Shown here piece by piece: positions 43,958-55,480 of a stretch of DNA of 64,000 bases. Every line of letters starts with the position of its first letter. The first letter of the stretch is position 1. A program made the position numbers and the translations under genes. The DNA is from Anisus vortex. Taxonomy: Eukaryota > Mollusca > Gastropoda > Planorbidae. Location: the NCBI GenBank assembly GCA_949126835.1, contig OX421493.1, positions 59,877,898-59,941,897 of the forward strand, in the 5' to 3' direction. The notes beneath the pieces are model-generated. The model searched no databases. It was not told the DNA's origin and saw nothing but the letters and a program-made list of their open reading frames with translations.

Positions 43958-44600
43958 TCAAATAAACGAAGGCATTTGTTTTTTTTCAAAATGTGTATTT
44001 TGTGCATTATTACTCCTTATTGATGCTGCCTGTATTTACAAAATATAGTTATGGCCAAGGCAATAGGCCTACTACTCCGATAAAGACTCCGACAAATATT
44101 AAGATGGAAGTACTCCTATCATATTCACTACATTAGTATTTGGTGGCCCACTACATTAGTATTAGGTGGGCCACTTTATTAGTATTTTCCCTAGAGATAT
44201 GTTCGTACACTGGGCCCCCCACGCTCCGAGTGGACGCAGGTAAACGTGAGTACCCTGGTGGCTACATAGTCTCCTCATCACAGCAATCGTTGTTTTTACT
44301 GGTACCACTCATTACTGTCCGTGATCCAATGTGTTATGGACCTTATCACCGAAACTTTTTTTTAATCGTGCATTATTATTTCTAGTGATATACTTAATAC
44401 TATTTTCTATCCTTTCAGCGTTTGTTTTAGTTGTGTGTTAGTTCTGTGAAAGAAGTGCTTTGTAATAACTGTCTACGTTTCTCCATGAAAGATAAGACCT
44501 GTTTGAGAGATGTTGGAAGGGGTGGGGGGTGGGAGATAATCTGTTCAAGTAAAATTATACTAGTAAGTTTATGTGCCATTATCTTTTGGCTTTTGCCTAG
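43958..44600 (+). other. Gene B intron, unassigned
   Basis: Two near-copies of GGTGGCCCACTACATTAGTA (about 44141 and 44165) and a moderately GC-rich stretch to 44340 are visible. No exon or element is recognised. Confidence 0.4.
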
Positions 44601-44735
44601 ATCCCGACAGTGGTAAAACTGGCCGGACTTGGCAGTTTGACTGCAATAAATGTTACTTGCAAGATTGCAGTTTCCATGACGGTCGTTGTACTTTAGGATG
44701 TAATGGATATCATAATTTCCCGTCGTGCAATGATA
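44601..44735 (+). CDS. Gene B exon: EGF-like module lacking the first two cysteines
   Basis: 135 nt, phase 1 to 1, acceptor TTTTGCCTAG, donor GTAAGT. The frame begins DPDSGKTGRTWQFDCNKC and ends GYHNFPSCND, with six cysteines. Aligned with exon 46548, the first two cysteines of the eight-cysteine pattern (C-x-x-G-x-Y-G-x-x-C) are missing and the other six are kept. Confidence 0.78.
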
Positions 44736-46547
44736 GTAAGTAGACGTAATTTTTTTCACTGTTTTGTTCAATGTGTAAAATTGAGTTCTAGATCATAGAC
44801 CATGGATGGGCAAATGCAAGCTCTTAAATCAAGATAGGAGCCAGCGGTTCTTCATTGTGTAACATGCGGGTCACGTTGGAATCATGATTACCCACCTCAT
44901 GCCTATGGGCCTACAATTTACAAAAAATGATGATTTTTTTTTTTTTTCTTTATTTTTACATTGCGTAGAATTTTCATATGTAATTATATATCAAACATAA
45001 TTAAAAGTGGGTACTTAGAAATTATAAAAACCTTATTGATTGATTTATATAGATAAATCGTTACAAAGATAGACTAATAATGAAACAGATGAATAGGAAT
45101 ATTAGATTTATACCTTAAGGTTTATTGTGTTTCATTAAGCTTTTATTTGTAGCTTATACAGGCCTGTGTGTATATATATATATATATATATAATATGCAT
45201 ATATATACTTGTGGTAATGGGATTGTGTGGCCAGTACGATGCTCTCGTGACTGCAATGCTCACACTTTGAATTCCCATCTCACTTGCTTTGTTAGTCTAC
45301 AGGTAATGACGGCTGCTGGATGATTTAGACTTATTGTATCAGCAATGCTCGATATTTATATTTAATTTGCAGTATCTCCTTCCTTGTTGCACGTATTATC
45401 ATTTACATCCAATTAGAACAAACGAGTTCAGGTTATGTAGTCTTATAAGTTGAGCGTTGTTGCAGTTATTAATATAATGATTTTACAAAGTCACACTTAC
45501 ATATAGGGAATATTAGATGTCCACAACTTACCATGAATACGCAAGGACATAAACGTTAATAAAGAGAAAAGAAATATATCGGTACTACTTCACAACATAG
45601 CTATTCCAAGTGAACACTTATTTAAATAATGGAATATGGGATAACATCATATAAAAGTTTAAGTTTGTATAGAACAACGTAGGCCTTATATCTCTCGTCG
45701 ATCTGGCCGAAATGACATGCTAGTGAGACACGTTGGGTGACTCGCGAGAACTAATAATAGGCCCAAATTGTTATCACAACCGAGAGACGGATGAACGGCC
45801 GTGGCGCTCTCGTATGCAACATTAGCTACAATAGCCAATCCCCATAATTACAATAGATGCTAAGCGTGGGGTAATAGGCACCTGTGACACTAAAGATAGA
45901 TTATCTATGTATGTCATGGCCTGACCATGCGGTTGAAAGTTGGGTAGGTATGTAGGGGAAAATATTTCTCCCCATCACGCACATTATGTGAAACTAATTG
46001 CATTGCACTTAACTTTGCATAAGAAATTTCAGATCATGACAATACTTATACAATACCGGCGTTGCACGAGGGAAAATGCATAGCTTATAGGTTTTACAAA
46101 TTATAGGATTTTAAGCTTTCATAAAATGTTTCCAGTGAGTAAAATGTAATAATTACATTTAAGACGCGGGCGGGAGACGGGTGCTCGATTTTCTTCCGCA
46201 GGGATTGTTATAAGGTTTTGTTAACTAAAAAGACATTTTGTTTTTTAAACCGATTACAATATTTATTTTAAATTGCTTACCTAAATGATTTCAGTTAATA
46301 ATAATTATATTTTTAAAATTATTAAATTTATAACTTTCTGTTCATTGTAGCTTATACATTTTTTATCGGAAGCTTATAAAGGCCTATATAATTTCCTACC
46401 CTCCCCGGGCAACACCTGGGAATTTAACTTGTGGATAAAGTATATTACGTGGATTAATGAGATATAATTTTAATATTTCATGTTATTATAGCCTATTTAG
46501 GAAAATCTTTGTAATTTTTCTGCTTTTTTTCATATAAAAATATGTAG
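44736..46547 (+). other. Gene B intron with microsatellite, SINE relic and Helitron-like ends
   Basis: A (TA)n run lies at about 45165-45193. GGGATTGTGTGGCCAGTACG at about 45219 resembles the SINE body read backwards. GGCGTTGCACGAGGGAAAAT (about 46058) and CCCCGGGCAACACCTGGGAA (about 46402) resemble the Helitron-type hairpin motif described for 46400-50460. No exon was recognised. Confidence 0.45.
46403..46432 (+). mobile_element. Helitron-like 3' end, unit 1
   Basis: CCCCGGGCAACACCTGGGAA followed by TTTAACTTGT. Equivalent hairpin-plus-TTAGCTTGT sequences precede each of the next three EGF exons (about 47255-47285, 48727-48752, 49705-49736). A reversed version with TTACCCGGCGTTGCCCGGG lies at about 50191. 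A GC hairpin followed closely by C-T-x-G-T is the Helitron 3' signature. Confidence 0.5.
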
Positions 46548-46685
46548 AGTGTTTATCGGGATCCTATGGCGCCAACTGCACCCAAAAGTGTAGTAGTGTT
46601 TGCTTTGCAGCTCAATGCAATCATGCAACAGGATTATGTACCAATGGGTGCAATGGCTTTCATGATCCACCGCAATGCACAGTCC
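46548..46685 (+). CDS. Gene B exon: EGF-like module, tandem unit 1
   Basis: 138 nt, phase 1 to 1, acceptor AAATATGTAG, donor GTAAGT. The frame begins KCLSGSYGANCTQKC and ends GFHDPPQCTV, with eight cysteines. It is the first of four tandemly duplicated exon-plus-intron units; the intron after it starts GTAAGTTCATGGCTGATTTA. Confidence 0.88.
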
Positions 46686-47419
46686 GTAAGTTCATGGCTG
46701 ATTTATGTCATACTTCGTCTTTGTCATTATTAGGTTACTAGTGGCTGTCCCGTCAAAATGACGAAGAAACGAATGACTGTTCTATTAGAAAAATAAAAAC
46801 AGGTATAAGAACGTTTCATTTCGGTATTTTTTTTGTTGTTATTTTTAATTGTTTATCGCCCTAACCCTGGCCTATGCATAAGAATTGTTGCTGTCAAGCT
46901 TCTGGTATTAAAAAGTAGCGAACAGTTGTGTTGACTTTACTTGTTATTAATAATATCAAATTAACAATAATATACTATCTAAAAAAAAACAGCAATAGTT
47001 ATATCACTAAACCTAGAAACACTAGAGCAGAGGTCGGCACTATTTTGCTAATAGTGTTCCCAACTAGAATTCATAAATCATTAAGCGTGCCAACAGATTA
47101 AAAGTTAACCTACTATATTATAAGACAATTCATTTATCGCCGTTGTAAGACCGTATTTATTATAGTTAATTATTGTTTTATTACTAAACTTTCACATTTA
47201 TTATTATTTCGATTTAGATCCGGAGACTACTAAAACTGAATTATATCTTATATAATTTTCCCCGGGCAATGACGGGAAATTTAGCTTGTATATAATATTA
47301 TATTATATTAGGTTGATTGACGGAATATTCTTTCAAAATGTCATGTTAATAAAGTCTTTTTAGAAAAATCGTAGTAATTCCTTTTCTCTCTTTTTTTTTC
47401 TTCATATAAAAATATGTAG

Positions 47420-47554
47420 CATGTTTCTCAGGATTCTATGGTGTCAACTGCAGCCGAAATTGTAGTCATTGCTCTAAAAATGAATGCCATTATTTGACAG
47501 GAATCTGTACAGGTGGATGCTTGGGCTTTCAGGATCCATCTAAATGCACAATCC
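47420..47554 (+). CDS. Gene B exon: EGF-like module, tandem unit 2
   Basis: 135 nt, phase 1 to 1, acceptor AAATATGTAG, donor GTAAGT. The frame begins PCFSGFYGVNCSRNC and ends GFQDPSKCTI, with eight cysteines. It is one codon shorter than the other units, between cysteines three and five (C-S-H-C). Confidence 0.88.
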
Positions 47555-47679
47555 GTAAGTTCATGGCTGATTTGTGTAATACTTCTTCTTCGCCATTATC
47601 TGTTCCCTGTGGAATTTAGCGTTTTATGGGTGATGACAAGGGCAACCACTCAAAGCTCATCGACTGGTAGTGATTAAAT

Positions 47680-48560
47680 CACGACATTCAATGAGACTTC
47701 AATGTGCATACATTTCAAAATTTATTTTTTTTATTAGTATCCAGTTGGCAATAAAAAAAAAAACAACGGAATGTATATCTTAGCGCTTCTATTGGTGTTA
47801 TTTACCATGATCTACTCAAGATTTCAATATGACGTTAGCATCACTGGGACTGCTTTTTGCCAGTTCAGTTTCTACCTGGCCGACATGACTGAGTGAGTTG
47901 TTGTCAATCTGGCCTCTTCACAGGAGACTCCCCTTATCTATGGGGTACTGCAGTTAGATTGGCGATTATTGTTCAGTCAAAGTCAAATTGGCGAGTATTT
48001 TCCCGCCTATTCCTTCCTCCCCACTGAAAGTGGAGGGTCTCTCGCTCGTGCATGGATCCTCTGACGTTGTCCATGCGTCAACCCAATGGTAATCTTCTAT
48101 TTGAAGGATACACCAGCCCCATCCCCTCCCAGAAGTTCAATATGTAGACTAAGTATGAACGTTTTGTTCAATAGATAGGATTAATTACATTAGAAAACAT
48201 TTAATTCTCAAAAGACAATTACAAGATTCGTTAGGACCCTAAATGATTAACGTTAGAATTATTTTATTAAAAAAAATACATTAATCTACAAATATATTCC
48301 ATGTGTGAGAGAAACTTTTTATCTAATACATGTTGCTACTTATTCACTGATGTAGGACCTTGTTCACTATAATAATAGCTCAAGCCACGGGAAGTATGTT
48401 CAACTGAAGAATCTAATTTATCTCAAACTCAAATTAGTTAGGCCTATACTAGAATATGCATCTTTTGTATGGGACCCATCAACTAAAGAAAACATTAAAA
48501 AATTAAAATAAATTCAGAAAAGATCTACAAGGTTCATTACTGGCGAATAACTTTTACATT
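47680..48560 (+). pseudogene. LINE RT fragments in the intron after unit 2
   Basis: At about 47877-47945 a frame with one stop reads V-V-V-N-L-A-S-S-Q-E-T-P-L-I-Y-G-V-L-Q, the R-V-x-V-N-(G)-x-x-S-x-x-x-x-(I)-x-x-G-V-P-Q region of RT. At about 48435-48550 it reads RPILEYASFVWDPSTKENIK and IQKRSTRFITGE, the post-RT region. The middle is missing. Segment 47680-47940 is repeated at 51846-52100, and 48480-48550 at 49175-49245, because the intron was duplicated with the exons. Confidence 0.7.
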
Positions 48561-48665
48561 TATTATGGTTAATTATTGTTTTATTACTAAACTTTTACAT
48601 TTATTATGGTTAATTATTGTTTTATTACTAAACTTGTACATTTATTATGGTTAATTATTGTTAAA
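48541..48665. repeat. 41-bp repeat, 3 copies
   Basis: ACATTTATTATGGTTAATTA then TTGTTTTATTACTAAACTT, three times head to tail. Single related copies occur in neighbouring introns (about 47155 and 49585). Confidence 0.85.
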
Positions 48666-48882
48666 ATTTATCATTAGAATTATATCTGGCACCTACTTTA
48701 AATGAATTTTATCTGATCTTATATACTTTTTCCACGGGGAATTTAGCTTGTATATAATATATTATATTAGTTGGATTGATGGAATATTATTTCAAAATCT
48801 CATGTTATTATCGCCTTTAAAAAAAAATTCGTAGTAATTCATTTTCTTCTTTTTTTTCTTTTATTCATAGAAAAAAATCTAG

Positions 48883-49020
48883 AGTGTTTATCTGGTTTCC
48901 ATGGCGTCAACTGCAGCCAAAAGTGTAATAAATCTTGTTTTGAAAATAAATGCAATCAATTGACAGGAATCTGTACAAATGGATGCAATGGGCTTATGGA
49001 CCCACCGAAATGCACAATCC
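48883..49020 (+). CDS. Gene B exon: EGF-like module, tandem unit 3
   Basis: 138 nt, phase 1 to 1, acceptor AAAAAATCTAG, donor GTAAGT. The frame begins QCLSGFHGVNCSQKC and ends GLMDPPKCTI, with eight cysteines. Its acceptor region has C in place of the G of ATGTAG seen in units 1, 2 and 4 (ATCTAG). Confidence 0.88.
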
Positions 49021-49858
49021 GTAAGTTCATGGCTGATTTATGTCATACATCGTCTTCGTCATTATTAGTTTCCTGTGAAACATAGCGTGGATATGGGTGA
49101 TGACAAGCTAGAGATGACCCAATGTCGCACGCTCCGACGTTTTTTTTTTTCCGTCAGCCATTACGCAGTGAGCCACTAACTAAAGAGAACATTTAAAAAT
49201 TAAAATAAATTCAGAAAAGAGCTGCAAGGTTCATTACTGGTGAATATTCACAACTGACAAAATTAACACCAATAGTTAAATAACTAAACCTAGAAACACT
49301 AGAGTAGGGATCGGCACTATTTTGCTAATAGTGTTCCAAACTAGGATTCCTAAATCATTCAGCGTGCCAAAAACCTAAAAGTTAACCTGCCCTATTATAT
49401 TTTTAAAAAATAATAATTTACAAGACAATTTATTTATCGCCCCTGCAAGAATAAATCCAAAAGCACAGGAAACTTTTAGAGAAAATAGTTGAAGCGTTTT
49501 ATATTTAATTTTTAAAAAACTGTGTTTGCGATTAACATCCTTTTTATAAGCATTTAGTCCAAACCCAAAATTGTATTACTAAACTTTAACATTTATGGTT
49601 AATTATTGTCTGAAAGTTATCATTTAGGTTTAGCTCTAGTATCTACCTTAAATTAGTTTTATCTTATCTTATATAATTTAATATTTTATATTTAATCTTT
49701 TATCTTATATAATGTACCACCGGGCAACGCCGGGTAATTTAGCTTGTATATAAGATATATTAGGTGGATTTATAGAATATTATTTACATGTTATTATAGC
49801 ATACTAAGGAAAATTGTAGTAATTCCTTTTCTTCTTTTCTTCATATAAAAACATGTAG

Positions 49859-49996
49859 CATGTTTATCAGGTTTCTATGGCGCCAACTGCAGCCAAAATT
49901 GTAGTAAATCATGCTTTGAAAATAAATGCAATCATACGACAGGAATCTGTACAGATGGATGCATAGGCTTTATGGATCCACCGAATTGCAAAATCC
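49859..49996 (+). CDS. Gene B exon: EGF-like module, tandem unit 4
   Basis: 138 nt, phase 1 to 1, acceptor AACATGTAG, donor GTAAGC. The frame begins PCLSGFYGANCSQNC and ends GFMDPPNCKI, with eight cysteines. It shares the S-C-F-E-N-K-C-N stretch with unit 3, so units 3 and 4 are the closest pair. The next exon is 9 kb away. Confidence 0.88.
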
Positions 49997-50190
49997 GTAA
50001 GCAATTATTCCGAATACAAAATTTTATTACTAACTTTCACATTTATTATGGTTAATAATTGTCTAAAAGTTATCATTTAAATTTAGATATAGCATTTAGG
50101 CCCCTACTATAAATTAATTCTATCTTTTCTTATAAGAACTTACAATTTTCACCCGGACAACAGCGGGGAATTGAGCTTGTATATAATGTA

Positions 50191-51620
50191 CTAGCTAATT
50201 TACCCGGCGTTGCCCGGGATAAAAATGACATAGACTCAGCTTTAAATTCAATTATTATTTTAAGAACATGATGAACTAATTATTGATTTAGCTGCAATGG
50301 ACCTTGGTAAATAGGAATTAATTTCAAATTTATGTTGCTTACTGTCAAGCCTAAAAATTAAGCTAACTACATTTGGAAAGCTAATAGTAATGGAAAACCA
50401 TTTTACAGGCCTATTTAATTTCTTTCCGGACAACGCAGAGGAATTTAGCCTGTAATTTTAACATATAAACAAATAACAATAAATACAAAAACATACAGAC
50501 AACAATAAAGAGGTTTAAAAATATACATGCTGTAATATAAATTTTTTAACAAAGTAAACACTTTCCAACCAATGCAAGTTTTTATTAAAATGTGTATGAA
50601 AAAAACATCAAGTATAATGTCTATAGAAATTAAAATAAAATAAAAGAATTAGACTATACTAAACATATAGCAATGCCAAACAACAATTTATTGTTTAAAA
50701 CACATCAGTTTAAAATGTAAAATAATATAATGACTGTTGGGTAGCATTATTATAACACATAAGAAAAAAAAAATCTTTTAATACAAAAAGAATCTTTAAA
50801 CACAACGGTACACAAAATTAAATAAAGATTAAAACCCCAAAAGAGAATTTTTTTTTAATGCATATTAAAGTCTTTTAAAGGGTTTAAAATGAATTAAATA
50901 AATTGTCAGTAGGCTAGTTCTAGGTTTAGTAAAGCATTAAAATTAAATGTAAACATCCAAATGTAAACAAATGAATAATTGTCCTTCACAAATTCGACAT
51001 TTAACTCAAAGCTTAAGAATAAACTATATCTATAGTTTAACCTCAAGTAGCTAAGATATAAAGATTGGACAGATCTAGATTATGCCATAATATAATGTGA
51101 GATCCAATTTTTAAAGCTAATATATTATGTGGCATTCCCAGTGGCTTCAAAGAATTTAAAAATTCAACAGGGTAAAAGACAATGGCATGAAATTGTCAGA
51201 TTCTACTTTTGAAAGCAAGAATTATACATTCGAATGTTTAGACTCTGGTGTTTCTCCACACATAAAATAATAAAGGAATTTAGGTGGTTGGTCAATAGGG
51301 GGCAAAATTATTTTCTCTCCAGAACAGCAAATTCTTGGTGATTCGTTTCTGAACCTTTTCGCTTGACAGTTTAGACAAACCATCTCCATTAATCATATTT
51401 GTAGGCCTACATCAGGTTGTGATTGATAATTAATTGATTCCAATTTAAAGTCTTTAGCTCGCCTCTACTGTTCCATTCTAATTTTGGTTCGTCAAAGTTT
51501 CTCATTCATTTGATCTGGCATTTCATTGGCCCACATTAAGGACACTCTTTGACTTTTCTATTCTTGTTGCTCTGGAGTCTCACTTTTTTCAATGTCTCTT
51601 TGATTCAGGGGTAGTGGTAA
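50191..51620 (-). mobile_element. Helitron remnant: decayed N-terminal domain and 3' end
   Basis: On the minus strand, 51420 to about 51245 reads after a stop M-E-M-V-C-L-N-C-Q-A-K-R-F and then ESPRICCSGEKIILPPIDQP. This matches the conserved start of Helitron replicase-helicases, C-x2-C-x-A-x-x-(F/W) ... C-C-x-x-G-K-(I/V)-x-L-P-P-x-x-x-P-P. About 1.1 kb further, the minus strand ends CCCGGGCAACGCCGGGTAAA then TTAGCTAGT at 50191, a GC hairpin followed by C-T-A-G-T, the Helitron 3' signature. The Rep and helicase motifs between them are missing. The 5' end was not located. Confidence 0.65.
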
Positions 51621-51845
51621 ACATCATAATGATTAAAATTTAAAAAAAAAACTATCATAAGAATCACATAAGAAAAAAAAATTATATAGGCCTACAATTA
51701 AAAAATAATGCTACCCAACACTCATTTTACATTTTAAACTGATGAGGTGTTTTCTAAAGTCCCCGGCGACGCCCGTAGAAAAATTAAATAGGCCTAATAA
51801 GCTACAGAAATTATTGCATTGTTGTCCGACTCATTTAGTATTGGT

Positions 51846-52230
51846 AGGACATTCAATGAGACTTCAATGTGCTTAAATTTCAATATGTTTTTATTACTAT
51901 CTAGTTGGCGATAGAAAAAAAAACACTGAATTATTATCTTAGGGCTTCTATTGATGCTATTTATCATTATCTACTAAAGATTTCAATATGACGTTGGCAT
52001 CACTGGGACTGCTGTTTGTCAGTTCAGTTTCTGGCCGACAGGACTCAGCGAGTTATTGTCAATCTGGCCTCTTCACAAGAGGCTCCCTTTATCTGTGGCG
52101 GAGCGCAGGGTTTAGTTTTAGGGCCAGTCCTATTCTCCGTGTACACAAGCCAGAATAGCAAAATTATCGAGTGCCGTTGTGTATTTCACAAATGTTTGTG
52201 TGTAGATAACACGATTTTTTACATAAGCTT
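51846..52230 (+). pseudogene. LINE RT fragment, copy in the following intron
   Basis: Repeats 47680-47940. The frame from 52025 reads LADRTQRVIVNLASSQEAPF, I-C-G-G-A-Q-G-L-V-L-G-P-V-L-F-S-V-Y-T-S and then a damaged A-D-D-T region (C-V-D-N-T). P-Q-G-S-V-L-G-P-x-L-F is RT motif B', here with changes. Its loss of the catalytic aspartates marks it as dead. Confidence 0.75.
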
Positions 52231-52749
52231 TGGTTCTGAATAGAATAGAGATTTAGTAATCATACAAACGGAGCATTTAATGTAAAGCTTAACATTGTGC
52301 ATATAAGTTCTTTAGTCCCATAATATATTAATAAAATTTTCAAATATATTTTACATTTGATTATTTCATAGCTATAAATTGTAAGCTATTTCTTTTTTTA
52401 AAGAAAAACAGATACATATTACACATATAAGTGAAAAAAAACGGGTAAATTATCTTCCTTTAATGTATATCCAAATCTGATTCTATAAGCTTAGTAGATT
52501 TATGATATAACTTTTAAGATTTATTTAGAGGTATGTAATTAATTTACGCTAAACCGTGGTAAGCAAACATGTCGTGCATTAGTTGTTTGTCCATTGAAGG
52601 TGTTTTTTTTCTAAACATTAATAATTATAGCAATTGCTTAATATAATGTTAGTCTATTAGGCCTATATGTATGTCATCAATAAATCAAATTAATTTATTT
52701 AAAAATTAATTATATTTATGTTTAAATAAAGAAGATGATCATAAAAACT
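52231..52749 (+). other. Gene B intron, nothing recognised
   Basis: AT-rich sequence with no ORF, array or element seen. Confidence 0.5.
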
Positions 52750-53556
52750 ATTTTAAATGTAATTAGTTTGTATCAATTTATGAGCGCCTTGTCTTGAATT
52801 CTCTTCGCCAATTGTATAATGTCAGATATATATTTAATCACTTCTGAGTGTTCAAGTGTAAGCTACCTCTTTGTATGCTTAAAACAGCTTTCATGTGCGA
52901 TAATATCTGTTCAAAATTAATTGTAAATTGAAGCAAAGCTGAAAGTAGAGCTTATGCATAGCAGTTGAGAATAGCAGACGACTTTCCTAAGCCGTTTTCT
53001 TTCAGATTTTCAGGCAAAACTGGCACATTTTGGTGCTTTTTTTTTTAGATGTTTCAAATTCAACTAACTGCACTTTAATATCGCCAATATTCTCGTTTAA
53101 AAAAAATAAATTCACATCTAAGAACGTTGTAGAACGATTAAGCAAGTCAGTCTTGATTTAGAATGAAAAGAAGACTCCATGAATTTGAAAGTCTTACCAA
53201 TGTTTAGAAACACTCCTCAATATACTTCAGAAAAAGCCAATTTTCTATCGTAATATATGCCTTAATATAGGGAAGTACACGTAGTTAAATGTTTTGAAAA
53301 TAAATTCACGAATAAATATGCCCAGTTTCAATGCAAAATCATACCAGTGGTCTAACAGTTCAAGTGCTGTTTGACCCCGTCATTTTAAATGCAAGTTCCT
53401 CAGAAATATCGGCTTCAACGGTAATTTCTTCTCATTCAATACCGGAAAACAAAATTTAAATTCATTAAGGAAAAACTCTTGGAGGTCTCGCGTGCCTTTG
53501 AAAATCGCTCTGCGTGCCATACATGGCACGCGTTCCTTAAGTTGCCAACCTCTGCA
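52750..53556 (-). mobile_element. Possible hAT-type remnant
   Basis: The minus strand begins near 53556 with GCAGAGGTTGGCAACTTAAG, a CAGAGG-type end as in hAT terminal repeats. It then has long, stop-ridden protein-like stretches (ILSHMKAVLSIQRGSLHLNT). Related ends GCAGAGGTCGGCACTATTTT at 47032 and GTAGGGATCGGCACTATTTT at about 49306 occur in the duplicated introns. The assignment rests on the end sequence and general look. Confidence 0.35.
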
Positions 53557-54159
53557 TTAGAAGACAGAATGGCAAAGAGTAATGTAGTAATAATGCAAAA
53601 GGCATTAAATTATAATATAGTGTAACGACCACAGGCCCATGGTGGTCAGAGCCGTGTAAATGTTGTTGATAATTCTCGTTCGTCCTAGGGTAAACTTTGG
53701 TTATTATTACTTATATTTCAGTATTACACGAACTCTCCTTATTATCCTGGGCACAAACTCAGGATTTGCTTTCTAGCAGTTGCTTTCTTTGACTTTATAG
53801 TTGTAAATAAATATATATATTATAATATGGTAAACAATTAAACAAAAATAGTAACTTGACGAGGAAGCTTCACTGTAAATGTTGTTGATAATTAAATTCA
53901 GGTGATAAAGTATATACAATAGGAAGATTATATACAGTTAGAAGAAAATAGGGCCGACACAAGCGTCCACTCTGTAAAGAACTCTGCACAAGACTCTGTC
54001 TGTCCAAACCACTAGCTGCTTAGCCTTAACACTTAACATGCCAAAGGTTTTTTACGCAAAATGTGCTGCACTGCCAACTCGTTTTTTGGTAATTTCACAA
54101 AATTAATGTCTGGAGTAAAAAAAATTATAAAAAATTTATGGACTATTGTGGAAGCATGA
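53557..54159 (+). other. Gene B intron, possible LTR relic
   Basis: TGTAACGACCACAGGCCCAT at 53631 looks like the start of a Ty3-type LTR. Two copies of GTAAATGTTGTTGATAATT (53656 and 53877) are internal. No matching end or target duplication was found. Confidence 0.3.
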
Positions 54160-55480
54160 AATTTTTACCATATATGTAAAACATAATACCATACTTAAAA
54201 ATAAAGTTTTCATGCAAATTAGTGTCACGTGATCATGGCGGCCATCTTGAAATTGTGACACTTATAGAAAAATATGTACTTGTGTCCACTTTTTTTCTTC
54301 TTTGAGAACCTTCGAAAAATATAAGTGCAATATTACAGCATATAAACATAGCCAGTAGACCACACTAAGTAAAAAAAACCCATTTCAACAATAAAAAAAG
54401 AAGTTTTTATTACAATTCGCACCTTGCTTTGTCCATGAATTTTGAAACGATTTTGCTCAATTTTCTGCTAGTTTACCGAAACTGGTTAGTATCTTTGAAC
54501 ATGTACAAATCTGTAACAGTTCAATATCGAATTGTGAAATCTCTACCATATATGTAAAACAGAATACCATACTTAAAAATAAAGTTTTCATGCAAATTAG
54601 TGTCACGTGACCATGGCGGCCATCTTGAATTTGTGACACTTATAGAAAAATATGTACTTGTGTCCACTTTTTTTCTTCTTTGAGAACCTTCGGAAAATAT
54701 AAGTGCAATATTACAGCATATAAACATAGCCAGTAGACCACACTAAGTAAAAAAAACCATTTCAACAATAAAAAAAGAAGTTTCTATTACAATTCGCACC
54801 TTGCTTTGTCCATGAATTTTGAAACGATTTTGCTCAATTTTCAGCTAGTTTACCGAAACTGGTTAGTATCTTTGAACATGTACAAATCTGTAACAGTTCA
54901 ATATCTAATTGTGAAATCTCTACCATATATGTAAAACAGAAAACCATACTTGAAAATAAAGTTTTCATGCAAATTAGTGTCACGTGACCATGGCGGCCAT
55001 CTTGAATTCGTGACACTTATAGAAAAATATGTACTTGTGTCCACTTTTTTTCTTCTTTGAGAACCTTCGGAAAATATAAGTGCAATATTACAGCATATAA
55101 ACATAGCCAGTAGACCACACTAAGTAAAAAAAAACATTTCAACAATAAAAAAGAAGTTTTTATTACAATTCGCACCTTGCTTTGTCCATGAATTTTGAAA
55201 CGATTTTGCTAAATTTTCTGCTAGTTTACCAAAACTGGTTAGTATCTTTCAACATGTACAAATCTGTAACAGTTCAATATCGAATTGTGAAATATCTACC
55301 ATATATGTAAAACAGAATACCATACTTAAAAATAAAGTTTTCATGCAAATTAGTGTCACGTGACTATGGCGGCCATCTTGAATTTGTGTCATTTATAGGA
55401 AAATATGTATTTGTGTCCATTTTTATTTTTTTGACAGCCGTCGACAATTATTATTTTATTCTTGCACCATAGAACAAAGC
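54160..55480. repeat. ~377-bp direct repeats, 3.5 near-identical copies plus a diverged fifth
   Basis: The landmark ATGGCGGCCATCTTGAA starts at 54235, 54613, 54990 and 55366, giving periods of 378, 377 and 376. Copies share CACGTGA-YCATGGCGGCCATCTT, ACTTTTTTTCTTCTTTGAGA and TTTGTCCATGAATTTTGAAA. Sequence from 55480 to about 55760 is a much more diverged further copy. The array lies immediately left of the piggyBac gene and may be part of that element. Confidence 0.93.

Noticed and set aside
53631..54035. Complete solo LTR starting TGTAACGACC
   Set aside because: No matching CA end with a 5-bp target duplication could be found; left as a possible relic only.
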